From NCBI RefSeq assembly GCF_023702125.1, contig NZ_CP098415.1, positions 124,001-188,000 of the forward strand: a DNA stretch of 64,000 bases, written 5' to 3'. Of this stretch, positions 42,639 to 52,021 are shown piece by piece. A model generated the notes under the pieces. The model did not search any database and had not been told where the DNA came from. It saw only the letters and a program-made list of their open reading frames with translations. This DNA is from Halorubrum hochsteinianum (GTDB lineage: Archaea; Halobacteriota; Halobacteria; Halobacteriales; Haloferacaceae). The position numbers were made by a program, and so were the translations under genes. The number at the start of each line of letters is the position of its first letter. Within the stretch, counting starts at the first letter, position 1.

Positions 42639-42802
42639 TCGACCCCGACCCGCTCGGTCCGTCCGAGCCACTCGATTCTTTCGCGGCGTATCCCCTCCCG
42701 AGGAGCCGCCGCAGTCGTGCGGTTTCGCGTCCCCGACCGAGCCGCGGAGCGGCGCGACCGGCGAACAGATCCCTTTTGCCCGCCCGCCCGCCCACACCGC
42801 AC

Positions 42803-43063
42803 ATGGAGATCGAACGGGCGCGCGAGGACGCGCTGGTCGCCGCGAGCGCCGCGGCGGCGACGGTCGCGGTCGCGCTGCTGTCGAGTTTCACCGACCTCGT
42901 CGCGGTCGGGCGGCTCCCGACGCTGGCACCGATCGCCGTGTACGCGCTGTACCTCTTCTCGCGGAAGGGCGGCCCGTACGGCGCGCTCGACACCGCGCGG
43001 AACTGGGCGGTCGCCGCGGTTGCCACGGGCGTCGCCGTCCTCGCCGCTTCCGCGGTGATCTGA
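42803..43063 (+). CDS. Small membrane protein, unknown
   Basis: An 86-residue protein with three hydrophobic segments (about residues 11-28, 40-53 and 66-83) and an N-terminal charged leader MEIERARED. I do not recognise the family. The ATG at 42803 follows a TATA-like ccttttg (near 42771-42777) by about 25 nt. The middle loop FSRKGGPYGALDTARNW is charged and probably cytoplasmic. It is convergent with the RecA-like gene. Confidence 0.65.
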   Translation: MEIERAREDALVAASAAAATVAVALLSSFTDLVAVGRLPTLAPIAVYALYLFSRKGGPYGALDTARNWAVAAVATGVAVLAASAVI

Positions 43064-43125
43064 GTCGAAAACCGAACCGGACCGATCTGCGGCCGCGTCG
43101 CGCCCCCGCCCCGCTTCGCCCCGGC

Positions 43126-43746
43126 TCAGGCGATGTCGCGGCTCGTGTCGACGGCGACCTCGTCGGTGAGCTTCAGCTTCAGGGGCTCTTCGAGGGCCGC
43201 GCCGCCGCGGAACTTGGAGACGACGAGGCGGTTCGCGATCTCGGTCCCGGTGACCGTGGTGCGGAGGTCGAACACGACGTCGGCGATCTGCTCCGTGACC
43301 CGCCTCGTTCGAGGGTCCTCGCCGCCGCGGAGCGCGTGGAGCAGCGCCACGCCGTCGGCGTCGTCGACTCGGGACCGCACCCCGTCGAGGAACTCGGCGT
43401 ACGCCGACGGGGCGGTCTCCGCCTCCAGCGGCTCCACGGAGTCGACGATCAGCGTCCCGTTCTCGGGGAGGTCCTCGGTCAGCGACGCCGCCTCGTCGAG
43501 GTCCCGGGCGTCGTTCGGGGCCTCGACGGTCGTCTCCTCGACCCCGTCGGGGCTGAGCGCCGCCTCCACCGCGCCGGCCGACCGGACGGTCGTCAGGTAC
43601 CGACACCGTCGGATCCTCGCGAACCGGTTCAGGATGAGCTCCGACTGGCTGTCGGGGTTCGCCTTCAACACGACGACGCTACCGCTCGGGAGCCCCCCGC
43701 CGAACTGCCGGTCCAGCACCGAGATCCCGGTCGGTAGCGTCACCAT
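43126..43746 (-). CDS. RecA/RAD55-like ATPase family protein with altered Walker A
   Basis: A 206-residue protein with the RecA-superfamily layout: TGISVLDRQFGGGLPSGSVVVLKANPDSQSELIL at the N-terminus and a Walker-B-like NGTLIVDSVEPLE near residue 100. The Walker A loop, normally GxxGxGK[S/T], reads KANPDSQSE and lacks the P-loop Lys. Related archaeal proteins share this altered loop (SQSE), so it may not hydrolyse ATP; a sensory or regulatory role is inference. It is downstream of the MinD-like gene on the same strand, 104 bases apart. Confidence 0.78.
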   Translation of the reverse strand: MVTLPTGISVLDRQFGGGLPSGSVVVLKANPDSQSELILNRFARIRRCRYLTTVRSAGAVEAALSPDGVEETTVEAPNDARDLDEAASLTEDLPENGTLIVDSVEPLEAETAPSAYAEFLDGVRSRVDDADGVALLHALRGGEDPRTRRVTEQIADVVFDLRTTVTGTEIANRLVVSKFRGGAALEEPLKLKLTDEVAVDTSRDIA

Positions 43747-43850
43747 ACGATCGCTGCCGCCCGTGGACGTTTGGGTCTGTCGATGGCGGCTCTCTCGGCC
43801 GCCGACGGCCCCGTCGTCCCCCGTTCCGACGCCGCTCGTTCCCGCGACCC

Positions 43851-44549
43851 TCACGCGATCCGCCACCCCGTCCCCGCCGCGGTCCCGGCGAGCCGACGAG
43901 CGAGGTCGTCGTACGCGCTCCGGACGCTCGGGTCGGTGAGCGGGGCGGCCCCGCCGTCCGGTATCGCCCCAAGGACGGGACAGCCGAGCAGCGACGCCAC
44001 CTCGTCCGGGACGTCCGTCTCGCCGATCACGACCGCGCCGAGCGGCGGGCAGTCGAGGCGCTCCGCTATCGCCGCCGTCTTCGCTGCGTCCCGGAGCGCG
44101 GCACGCCGGAGCGGCGTCGCGATCAGCGCGCGGTCCGCCGCCCGCAGCGGCGCGGCCACGTCGGGTGACGCCCCGGCCGGACAGTCGAGCAACACCGGCG
44201 CTGGATCCGGCGTCGCGCCGTCCAACGCGTCGAACGTCGCGTTCGCGTCGACCGACTGCGGGGCCTCCGGGGCCGCGAGGACCGTCGGCTCGGCGCGGTC
44301 GGGCCGCACCGGGTCGCCGCCGCGAGCCGCGTCGAGGACGGTCCGCGCGTCCCCCCCGACGGCTCCCGATCCCGGTCCGACGGTCGCCGAATCGGCCCCG
44401 GTCTCCGCGGCCAGTCGCGCGAGGTTCGGGAGGTCCCAGTCGGCGTCGGCCGCGACCACCGGAGCGCCGCGCCGCGAGAGCGCGCGGGCGAGCCCGAGGG
44501 TAGTCGTCGTCTTTCCGCTTCCGCCCTTGCCGCCGGCGACGGCTATCAC
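43851..44549 (-). CDS. MinD/ParA-like ATPase
   Basis: A 232-residue P-loop ATPase of the SIMIBI class with the deviant Walker A KGGSGKTTTTLGLA at residues 8-21, then ADADWDLPNL (switch I) and LLDCPAG (Walker B). The C-terminal amphipathic helix of membrane-binding MinD is not obvious. Archaeal MinD-like proteins often regulate the position of surface or envelope machinery; the partner here may be the RecA-like protein downstream. The GTG start at 44549 is about 25 nt from a TATA-like tatttatc (minus strand, about 44572-44579). Confidence 0.88.
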   Translation of the reverse strand: MIAVAGGKGGSGKTTTTLGLARALSRRGAPVVAADADWDLPNLARLAAETGADSATVGPGSGAVGGDARTVLDAARGGDPVRPDRAEPTVLAAPEAPQSVDANATFDALDGATPDPAPVLLDCPAGASPDVAAPLRAADRALIATPLRRAALRDAAKTAAIAERLDCPPLGAVVIGETDVPDEVASLLGCPVLGAIPDGGAAPLTDPSVRSAYDDLARRLAGTAAGTGWRIA

Positions 44550-44654
44550 GGGCGGTGTGCGTCGCTATCCGGGATAAATAGTCGGGAGAATCGCCCCGCG
44601 CGACGGCCGGTCGGTCACGAACGCGACCGCTCGTGACTTCCGCCCCGCCGCCGG

Positions 44655-45029
44655 TCAGTCCTGACAGCAGCCGCCGGCCTCGCCGCCGAAGTCGACTGCG
44701 AGCGGTTCCGAGATGGCCTCGTTGACGGCTTCGAGCGTGTCCTCCAGCTCGTCTTGCGCGTCGAGGTACTCGCTCATCACGGGCATCGCGTGGAGTTCGT
44801 CCTGCGCCTCTTGGACGCGCTGGAGCCCCTCGTTCGTCGCCTGTCCGGACTGCCGCGCCTGCATGAACTCCGCGCGAAGCTGCTCGAACTCGTCGATCCG
44901 GCTCTGGACTTCCTCGTCGCGCTGGACCGCCGCTCTCGCCTCTTCGAACCGCTCGTACTCCGGGGTTTCGGCGATCCGCTCGCCGAGCTCTCGGCCGAGG
45001 TCCTCGATTGAGACCTGTTCGACGCTCAT
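44655..45029 (-). CDS. YlbF/YmcA family protein
   Basis: A 124-residue, all-helical acidic protein of the Com_YlbF family: LGERIAETPEYERFEEARAAVQRDEEVQSRIDEFEQLRAEFMQARQSG, then a second helical half. Bacterial YlbF, YmcA and YaaT form an Fe-S-containing complex that stimulates RNase Y. The C-terminus ends GGEAGGCCQD; the Cys pair may ligate a metal. Its archaeal role is unknown. It lies 105 bases upstream of the MinD-like gene on the same strand. Confidence 0.87.
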   Translation of the reverse strand: MSVEQVSIEDLGRELGERIAETPEYERFEEARAAVQRDEEVQSRIDEFEQLRAEFMQARQSGQATNEGLQRVQEAQDELHAMPVMSEYLDAQDELEDTLEAVNEAISEPLAVDFGGEAGGCCQD

Positions 45030-45098
45030 ACCCGAACGTCGTGACCGAGCGGTTTGAACCTGCCGGAGCCGGGGGTCGGGGTCCGATTTCGGCGTCTC

Positions 45099-45755
45099 TT
45101 ACGCCCGCGACGCGACGAACTCGACGACCGCTTCCAGCTCTTGGAGACCGATCCCGTGTCCGCCCGGGAAGCTCCCGTGAGTGACGGCGGCGTCGACCTC
45201 CTCCAGCCGGTCGACGGCGGCGTTCGTCCGCTCGTCGGGGATCACGCGGTCGCCCGCGCCCGCCCCGACGAAGACGGGCTTGCCCTCGATCCCGTCCGGA
45301 TCCAGGTCGCCGTGCGACTCCGGCAGGTAGCCGTGGAGCGCGACGACCCACGCGTAGCGGTCCGGGTCCTCCAAGAGGAGCGAGAGGCTCGTGATCGCGC
45401 CCTGGCTGAACCCGAGCAGGCCGATCCGGTCGGCGTCGAGCCCGTAGGCGTCGACCGCGGCCTCGACGCTCTCGACGATCCGGTCGAGGCTGCGCCGGAA
45501 GTCGGCGGCGTCGGGCTGGCTCGATTCCAGCCCGCCGGCCGAGAGGTCGAGTTCGTACCACGTGTACCCGCCCTGGAGCGGGTCGGGCGCGCGGAGGCTG
45601 ATCACGTGGAGTTCGTCCGGGAGCTCGGCGGCGACCGGGAGCAGGTCCTCCTCGTCGGCACCGCGGCCGTGGAGGACGAACACGGCGGGTGCCGGCTCGC
45701 CGTCCGCGCCCTCGTCGGGCGCGAGGTGAACGTGTTCGAGCGGAACGTCTGTCAT
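45099..45755 (-). CDS. Alpha/beta-hydrolase carboxylesterase (YpfH type)
   Basis: A 218-residue phospholipase/carboxylesterase family enzyme. Seen are the oxyanion-hole region VFVLHGRGADEEDLLP, the nucleophile elbow GLLGFSQGAITS (Ser in GFSQG), the acid loop AGAGDRVIP and the His in FPGGHGIGLQEL. Substrate is probably a short-chain ester or phospholipid. The start MTDVPLEHVHLAP fits the family. It is divergent from dph2 with 175 bases between starts. Confidence 0.9.
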   Translation of the reverse strand: MTDVPLEHVHLAPDEGADGEPAPAVFVLHGRGADEEDLLPVAAELPDELHVISLRAPDPLQGGYTWYELDLSAGGLESSQPDAADFRRSLDRIVESVEAAVDAYGLDADRIGLLGFSQGAITSLSLLLEDPDRYAWVVALHGYLPESHGDLDPDGIEGKPVFVGAGAGDRVIPDERTNAAVDRLEEVDAAVTHGSFPGGHGIGLQELEAVVEFVASRA

Positions 45756-45930
45756 CGTCCGGGGGTTGACGGGGGCAGCCGTTAGGTCCGTCGGCCGCGG
45801 CAGGGACGGAAGCGGTGTCGCGAGTGGGATCGGGCGACGGCGCCCGACGCTTCCACCAGTAACCGGGACCGGTTACGCCACCCGTCCCCGAACGCGCCGT
45901 TTAACCGTCCTGCCGCACAATTCGCTCAGT

Positions 45931-46974
45931 ATGAGCGGCTCCACGGAGGGCGACCTGACGAAGACGGGGATGGCCCTGAAACACGACCGCGAGTGGGACT
46001 ACGAACTCGACCGGATCCTAGAGGCCATCGAGGAGCGGGACGCGACGAAGGTCGGCCTCCAGTTCCCCGAGGGACTCAAGCGGCGCGGCCCGAAGGTCGC
46101 CGACGACCTCCGCGAGGTCGCCCCCGACGACGTGACGTTCATGCTGTCGGGACAGCCGTGTTACGGTGCCTGCGACCTCGACACGTACCTGATGCGCCGG
46201 ACGGACGTGTTCGTCCACTTCGGCCACACGCCGATGAAGGAGTCCGACAGCATCGTCTACGTCCCTCTGTTCTCGAACGTCGACCCCTTCCCGATCATGG
46301 AGGACGCGCTGGCGGAGGAGCTGTCCCCGCCGGAGGAGGACGCCGACGTGGGCCTCGTCACGACGGCCCAGCACATGAACCGGTTCGAGGAGATGACCGA
46401 CTGGCTGGAGGAGCGCGGCTACGAGGTCCACACCCGCCGGGGCGACGACCGCCTCACCAAGGAGGGGCAGGTGCTCGGTTGTAACTACGCCTCCGCGGAC
46501 ATCGACGCCGACCAGGTGCTGTACGTCGGCGGCGGGAAGTTCCACCCGGTGGGCCTCGCGATGGAACACCCCGACAAGCGCGTCGTCATCGCCGACCCCG
46601 TCAACAACGCGGTGTCGGTCGCGGAGCACGACCAGTTCCTCAAGCAGCGCTACGCCGCGGTCCACAAGGCGATGGACGCCGAGAAGTGGGGCGTCATCTT
46701 CTGTACGAAGATCGGACAGGGCCGGTGGGAGACGGCCCAAGAGATCGTCGACAACAACGAGAACGCCTACCTGATCACGATGGACGAGGTGACGCCGGAC
46801 CGCCTGCGGAACTTCGACATGGACGCGTTCGTCAACACGGGCTGTCCCCGGATCACGACCGACGACGGCCCGCGGTTCCACAAGCCCATGCTGACGCCGG
46901 GCGAGTACGAGGCCGCCATCGGCGAGAAGCCGCTCGACTCGATCGAGTTCGACACGTTCCACGACACCTGGTAA
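45931..46974 (+). CDS. dph2: Diphthamide biosynthesis enzyme Dph2
   Basis: Non-canonical radical SAM enzyme that adds the 3-amino-3-carboxypropyl group to the histidine of elongation factor 2. The 347-residue protein carries the family Cys positions in GQPCYGACD (Cys77, Cys81), GCNYA (Cys184) and NTGCPRI (Cys305), which hold the [4Fe-4S] cluster. Other patterns are LQFPEGLKRRGPKVADDL and FHPVGLAM. The ATG at 45931 was chosen over a longer in-frame extension because a TATA-like gtttaac (near 45899-45905) is 26-32 nt upstream. Dph6 is also in this window. Confidence 0.95.
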   Translation: MSGSTEGDLTKTGMALKHDREWDYELDRILEAIEERDATKVGLQFPEGLKRRGPKVADDLREVAPDDVTFMLSGQPCYGACDLDTYLMRRTDVFVHFGHTPMKESDSIVYVPLFSNVDPFPIMEDALAEELSPPEEDADVGLVTTAQHMNRFEEMTDWLEERGYEVHTRRGDDRLTKEGQVLGCNYASADIDADQVLYVGGGKFHPVGLAMEHPDKRVVIADPVNNAVSVAEHDQFLKQRYAAVHKAMDAEKWGVIFCTKIGQGRWETAQEIVDNNENAYLITMDEVTPDRLRNFDMDAFVNTGCPRITTDDGPRFHKPMLTPGEYEAAIGEKPLDSIEFDTFHDTW

Positions 46975-47055
46975 CGGCTCCGGCGTACCCTTCGTCATCG
47001 GCCGCTTCTGCCAGATCCTCGGCGCTTTAGTTCCCCCGATGAGACGTGTGCCGTA

Positions 47056-48207
47056 ATGGCGAACGACGGACACATCGGGACGACGCACATCGGAAGCCTG
47101 CCGCGACCGCCGGCGCTGCTCGACCTGCTCACGAGACGGCAGGACGGCGAGGACGTGGACGACGAGGAGTGGCAGGCGTCGGTCGAGGAGGCGACGCGCG
47201 ACGTCGTCGACCGACAGGTCGAGACGGGGCTGGATTCGATCAACAACGGCGAGCAGTCGCGCGTCTCGTTCAACTGGTACGTCGCCGACCGCCTCAGCGG
47301 TATCGATGGGACGCAGGAGACGGAGCTGTGGGCCGACCTCCAGGAGTTCCCCTCCTACGCCGAGGAGACGTTCAAGACCGACGTGATCGACCTCTCCGAA
47401 CACCCGGTCGTGGACGGGCCGATCGAGTACACGGGCCGCGAGGAGGCAGAGGCCGAGATCGACGGACTCACCGACGCGCTGGCGGCCGCCGACCGCGATG
47501 TCGACGACGCGTTCATGACCGCGGCGTCGCCGAGCGTCGTCACCGCGACGCACGTCGACGAGCACTACGGCGACTACGAGGAGTACCTCTTCGCGGTGGC
47601 GGAGGCGATGAAGACCGAGTACGAACTCGTCGCCGACGCCGGCGTCACCCTCCAGATCGACGCGCCCGAACTGCTGACGGTCGGCCACACCGCGGCGTAC
47701 GCGGACGAGCCGCTGGAGGCGGCCAAGGACGCGACCCGGCTCCACGTTGAGGCGCTCAACGAGGCGCTCGCGAACGTGCCCGCCGAGCAGGTCCGGCTCC
47801 ACACCTGTTGGGGGAGCTACGAGGGGCCCCACCACCTCGACACCGACCTCGCCGAGATGCTGCCGCTGATCTACGAGGCCGACATCACCGGACTCAGCGT
47901 CGAACAGGCGAACCCCCGCCACCAACACGAGTACCGCGCGTTCGCGGAACACCCGGTCCCCGACGGCTGGACGCTGATCCCGGGCGTCGTGGACGTGAAG
48001 ACGAACATCATTGACCACCCGGAGACGATCGCCGACCGCCTGGAGCGCGTCGCCGACGCGGCCGCGGAGGGGACCCCGCTCGTCGCCGCGCCCGACTGCG
48101 GGTTCGGCACGCAGGCCGGGATCGGCATGGTCGACCCCGAGATCGCGTGGGCGAAGCTCGACGCGCTCGTCGAGGGCGCTGAGATCGCGAGCGAGCGGCT
48201 CGCTTGA
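47056..48207 (+). CDS. Cobalamin-independent methionine synthase family protein
   Basis: A 383-residue protein corresponding to the C-terminal catalytic barrel of MetE, without the N-terminal barrel. It opens with GTTHIGSLPRPPALL and carries the zinc-site residues in HTCWGSYEGP (His and Cys) and PDCGFGTQA (Cys), with a Glu/Asp in IDAPELL. Archaeal members are likely methyltransferases using a methylcobamide or methyltetrahydrofolate-like donor, and the epoxyalkane:CoM transferases are close relatives. The exact donor is not evident. It lies 81 bases after dph2 on the same strand. Confidence 0.88.
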   Translation: MANDGHIGTTHIGSLPRPPALLDLLTRRQDGEDVDDEEWQASVEEATRDVVDRQVETGLDSINNGEQSRVSFNWYVADRLSGIDGTQETELWADLQEFPSYAEETFKTDVIDLSEHPVVDGPIEYTGREEAEAEIDGLTDALAAADRDVDDAFMTAASPSVVTATHVDEHYGDYEEYLFAVAEAMKTEYELVADAGVTLQIDAPELLTVGHTAAYADEPLEAAKDATRLHVEALNEALANVPAEQVRLHTCWGSYEGPHHLDTDLAEMLPLIYEADITGLSVEQANPRHQHEYRAFAEHPVPDGWTLIPGVVDVKTNIIDHPETIADRLERVADAAAEGTPLVAAPDCGFGTQAGIGMVDPEIAWAKLDALVEGAEIASERLA

Positions 48208-48224
48208 GGGGACCGCGGCCGAAG

Positions 48225-48677
48225 TTACCGGTCAGACCCGACCGCATCCTCGACGTACGCGACCGCCGCCGCGGGCGAGTCGACGGCCGCGACGCCGTCG
48301 ATGTCGTGGGTGTCGATCCCCGCCACCGGACGCCCCTGCGCGAGCGCGAGTCCGATCTCCGAGAGCGTCCCGCTCGCCCCGTCGACCGCGATCGCGGCGT
48401 CGCCGTTCATCACGACCAGGGCGTTGCGCGCGTGGCCGAGTCCCGTCGCGATCGGCGTCGTGACGTGCGGGTTCGCGTCCCCGCGGTCGTCCGTCGGAAG
48501 GATCCCGATCGTCTCGCCGCCCGCCTCGCGAGCGCCGCGACAGACCGCCTCCATGACACCGCCGAGGCCGCCGCAGACGACGGTGTGACCGCGCTCGCCA
48601 AGGCGCTCGCCGAGGGTCTCCGCGACCGCGGCCGTCCCCGGACCGATCGAACTGCCGCCGATGACGCTGACGCGCAT
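48225..48677 (-). CDS. LOG/TIGR00725 family nucleotide-binding protein
   Basis: A 150-residue Rossmann-like protein resembling the TIGR00725/LOG group. Seen are VIGGSSIGPG near the N-terminus, VVCGGLGGVMEAVCRGAREAGGETIGILP (PGGxGTxxE-like variant) and GASGTLSEIGLALAQGRPV. Some relatives are cytokinin-type nucleoside 5'-monophosphate phosphoribohydrolases; others have unknown activity. It converges on the MetE-like gene with 17 bases between stops. Confidence 0.85.
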   Translation of the reverse strand: MRVSVIGGSSIGPGTAAVAETLGERLGERGHTVVCGGLGGVMEAVCRGAREAGGETIGILPTDDRGDANPHVTTPIATGLGHARNALVVMNGDAAIAVDGASGTLSEIGLALAQGRPVAGIDTHDIDGVAAVDSPAAAVAYVEDAVGSDR

Positions 48678-48813
48678 GGGTCGACGAGCGTTCCGACGGG
48701 TGGTAAAACCGACTGCTGGCCGCTACTGTCGGTGCGAGCCGCGGGATCGCGGCGATTCTCGTCGCCGAGACGGGCACTGAAACCCTTATCCCTGCTCGCC
48801 GTGAACGGAGGCT

Positions 48814-49470
48814 ATGACGTACGATACCGTCGTGTTCGACAACGACGGTGTCCTCGTGGGCCGCACGCGCTTCGACGTGCTCCGGGACGCGACCCGGAAC
48901 GCGTTCGAAGAGTGCGGCGTCGAGGAGCCCGATCCGGACGACGTAGAGCAGATGACCATCGGTGCGACCCCCGGCAGCGTCGGTACCGTCTGTCAGACGT
49001 ACGACCTCGATCCGGGGTCGTTCTGGCGGACGCGCGACGACGTGGTGTCGCGAGCGCAACAGCAGGAGGCCCGCGAGGGACGCAAGACCCCGTACGACGA
49101 CCTCGACGAACTTCAGGACCTCGACGTCGAGATGGGGATCGTCTCCTCGAACCAGCAGGCCACCGTCGACTTCCTCGTCGACCACTTCGACGGGTTCGAT
49201 CGCATGGGAGCCGCGTACGGCCGCGAGCCGACGATCCACTCGCTCCAGCTCCGCAAGCCGAACCCGCACTACATCGAGCAGGCGCTCGGCGACCTCGACG
49301 CGGGCAACGCGCTGTTCGTCGGCGACAACGAGTCCGACGTGCGCGCGGCCGAGAACGCAGGGATTGACTCCGCGTTCATCCGCCGCCCCCACCGCCGCGA
49401 CTGGGAGCTGAACGTCTGGCCGACCTGGGAGATCGAGGACCTCTCCGACCTCCACGACATCGTGGAGTGA
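48814..49470 (+). CDS. HAD family hydrolase (phosphatase type)
   Basis: A 218-residue haloacid dehalogenase-type phosphatase. The nucleophile motif is FDNDGVLV (Asp9, Asp11). A helical cap follows (about 15-90), then motif II MGIVSSNQ, motif III LRKPNPHYIEQAL (Lys) and motif IV FVGDNESDVRAA. The phosphoglycolate phosphatase-like (PGPase) layout fits, but the substrate is not evident. It is divergent from the LOG-like gene. Confidence 0.9.
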   Translation: MTYDTVVFDNDGVLVGRTRFDVLRDATRNAFEECGVEEPDPDDVEQMTIGATPGSVGTVCQTYDLDPGSFWRTRDDVVSRAQQQEAREGRKTPYDDLDELQDLDVEMGIVSSNQQATVDFLVDHFDGFDRMGAAYGREPTIHSLQLRKPNPHYIEQALGDLDAGNALFVGDNESDVRAAENAGIDSAFIRRPHRRDWELNVWPTWEIEDLSDLHDIVE

Positions 49471-49579
49471 GCGGCGCGGTCCGCCCGTCAGCGCCGCGGT
49501 CGCACAGCCGCGCGGTTCCGCGGCGTTCGGCCGCCGCGCCGATGAAGCGTTTAAATTCGATGCCGCGTAACTCGCTCTC

Positions 49580-51937
49580 GTGACCGACTCGCCCCCGTGG
49601 GCCGACCTCTTCGGCCACCCCGAACCCTACCCCGAGCAGGCCGACGGCATCGACGCCGCCGTCGACGCGGCCGAGGACGGCGGCTTCCTCGCGCTGGAGG
49701 GTGCCTGCGGGACGGGCAAGACGATGCTCGCGCTCACCGCCGGGCTCGACCGCGTCCGGGACCCGGCGTCCGACTTCGAGCGCGTCTTCGTCCTCACCAG
49801 TGTCAAACAGCAGCTGCGCCAGTTCGAGACGGACCTGCGGGCGATAAACGACGACCTCCCGAGCGACTACGACCCCGTCTCCGGGCTCACGCTCGTCGGC
49901 AAGGCCGACGTCTGTCCGTACGCTCGGGAGAACCGCGGCGGGATCGACCGCGAGAACGTGTACGAGCGCTGCGAGGGGCTCCGCGAGCGCACCCGGAACC
50001 TCGTCGGCGACGGCGGCGCGACGACGACCTCGAACCTCGTGAGCGAGGCGCGGAGCCAGCAGGTCGGGCTGATGGACTCGGGCGCGTCGGACGAGGCGTC
50101 CGGCTCCGGCGAGTACCTCTCGGTCGACGGGGAGCCGACACCGTACCGGCCGGACACCGAGGAGTACGACGGGACCGAATTCTGCCCCTTCTACGCCGGC
50201 TTCCTCGACGACCTCCCGGAGGACGGCGACCCGGCCGAGGCGGTCCCGTTCGACGTGACCGAACTGGGCCACGTCGACGCCGACGAGCTCGTCCGGCTCG
50301 CGGCGGGGCACGGCTCCTGTCCCCACTCGATCATGGGCGCGCTCGTCCCCGAAGTGGAGGTCGTCATCGGCAACTACTACCACGCGTTCGACCCCGTGAC
50401 GACCGGGACGTTCACCGGCGCGCTGCTCGACGACTCGACGTTCGTCGTCTGCGACGAGGCGCACATGCTCGAACCGCGCGTCCGCGACCTGGTGAGCGAC
50501 GCAGTCGCGGACGCGAGCCTCCGCGACGCCGAGAACGAACTCACGCGCGTCGTCCAGCCGCTCTCGTTCGAGTCCGCGGGCGCGAAGTCGGACGACGCCG
50601 CCTTGGTCCGCGGCGAGTTAGAGGACGCCGACGTGACGGTCGAGGAGATCGAGGCGGTGCGCGAGTTCTACGCCGACCTCCGCGGCGAACTCGACCGCCG
50701 CGTGACCGCGCACCTCGACCGCGAACGCCCCGACTGGCGGGCGTCGATGCGCGACCTCGACGACGACGACATCCCGCTCCGCGACCCCGAGGAGCCGGCC
50801 GAAGACGAGATCACGGCGTGGGCGGACCGCGAGGGCCACGGCGAGCGCGTCTGGGCGCGCGCCGAACAGGTCGGCGCGGTCGTCAAGCGCGTCCTCGACT
50901 CGCTCGAAGACGAGGACAAGCAGCGCGCCGCGCCGGGCGTCGGTCGCACCCTCAACGCCTGGTACCGCGAGGGACACACCGACTTCTTCCGGGCGATCGA
51001 GCTCGAACGCACGTTCGACGAGACGGAGCCCCCGGACTCGTGGCGACGGGCGTACAACGCGCGCCTCGCGCTCCACAACTGCCTGCCGAGCGAACCGATC
51101 GGCGACCGGCTCGCCTCCTTCGGCGGCGGCGTCCTCATGAGCGCGACGCTGGAGCCGATGGACCTGTTCCGGGAGGTGACCGGACTCGATCATCTGGCGG
51201 AGCGCGGGCGACCGGTGGTCGAGCGGACGTACGGCCTCTCGTTCCCGGAGGAGAACCGCGCCAGCCTCGCGGTCGACGCGCCGAAGTTCACCCACCAGAA
51301 CCGCGGCGCGCCCGGCGAGGAGAACCCGACGCGGCTCGCGCACGTCGACGCGACGGCCGCGGTCGCGCGCCGCGAGGGCAACGTGCTTGTCGGGACGCCG
51401 AACTACGCGGAGGCGACGTGGATGGCGGAGGCGCTCGCCGACCGGCTCGACAAGCCGGTCCTCTTAGACGAGTCCTCCGACGACCGCGAGACGGAGTCGC
51501 TGAAGGACGACTTCTTCGCCGGCGACGGGAAGGTGTTGGTGACGAGCCTCCGCGGGACGCTCACCGAGGGCGTCGACTACCGCGGCGACCGGCTCGCCGC
51601 GGCCGTGATCTGCGGCGTCCCGATAATCAACACGGCACAGCCGCGGACGCGGGCGGTGATCGCGGCCTACGACCGCCGGTTCGAGTCGGGTTTCGAGACG
51701 GCGCTCACCGTCCCCGCGGTGCGGAAGGCCCGGCAGGCGGTCGGTCGGGTCATCCGCGGCCCGGACGAGCGCGGGGTGCGCGTGCTGCTCGACGCCCGCT
51801 ACGCCCGCGACTCGTGGAACGGCGTCCGGGAGTACCTGCCCGACCACGAGCGCGAGGAGTTCCAGCCGGTGAGCCCCGACATGGTCGACATCGCGCTCGA
51901 CCGGTTCGAGTCGCGCCGCCCGGCGGCGAGCGAGTGA
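49580..51937 (+). CDS. XPD/Rad3-type ATP-dependent DNA helicase
   Basis: A 785-residue superfamily-2 helicase of the XPD/DinG group. Walker A is GACGTGKT (residues 41-48), the DEAH box is VVCDEAHML (near residue 290), and motif VI is QAVGRVIRGP (near 718). Four Cys that could hold the [4Fe-4S] cluster of XPD occur between Walker A and DEAH: ADVCPYAR, YERCEGL, EFCPFY and GSCPHS. It probably unwinds 5'-3' DNA in repair or recombination. It starts at GTG 49580, and no other start is better. It has no close operon partner. Confidence 0.93.
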   Translation: MTDSPPWADLFGHPEPYPEQADGIDAAVDAAEDGGFLALEGACGTGKTMLALTAGLDRVRDPASDFERVFVLTSVKQQLRQFETDLRAINDDLPSDYDPVSGLTLVGKADVCPYARENRGGIDRENVYERCEGLRERTRNLVGDGGATTTSNLVSEARSQQVGLMDSGASDEASGSGEYLSVDGEPTPYRPDTEEYDGTEFCPFYAGFLDDLPEDGDPAEAVPFDVTELGHVDADELVRLAAGHGSCPHSIMGALVPEVEVVIGNYYHAFDPVTTGTFTGALLDDSTFVVCDEAHMLEPRVRDLVSDAVADASLRDAENELTRVVQPLSFESAGAKSDDAALVRGELEDADVTVEEIEAVREFYADLRGELDRRVTAHLDRERPDWRASMRDLDDDDIPLRDPEEPAEDEITAWADREGHGERVWARAEQVGAVVKRVLDSLEDEDKQRAAPGVGRTLNAWYREGHTDFFRAIELERTFDETEPPDSWRRAYNARLALHNCLPSEPIGDRLASFGGGVLMSATLEPMDLFREVTGLDHLAERGRPVVERTYGLSFPEENRASLAVDAPKFTHQNRGAPGEENPTRLAHVDATAAVARREGNVLVGTPNYAEATWMAEALADRLDKPVLLDESSDDRETESLKDDFFAGDGKVLVTSLRGTLTEGVDYRGDRLAAAVICGVPIINTAQPRTRAVIAAYDRRFESGFETALTVPAVRKARQAVGRVIRGPDERGVRVLLDARYARDSWNGVREYLPDHEREEFQPVSPDMVDIALDRFESRRPAASE

Positions 51938-52021
51938 GTCGGTCGCGTCTCACCGGATAAACGGTCCCCTACCGTCGGTAGACGGGTCGTAACTATGCGG
52001 CTACGTGATCCTCCTACGGTC

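Noticed and set aside
43126-45561. An 811-codon open frame on the minus strand spanning several genes
   Set aside because: It covers the RecA-like, MinD-like, YlbF and esterase genes in a shifted frame; the translation is Arg/Gly/Pro-rich with none of the acidic haloarchaeal character until its last part, which is the true RecA-like protein.
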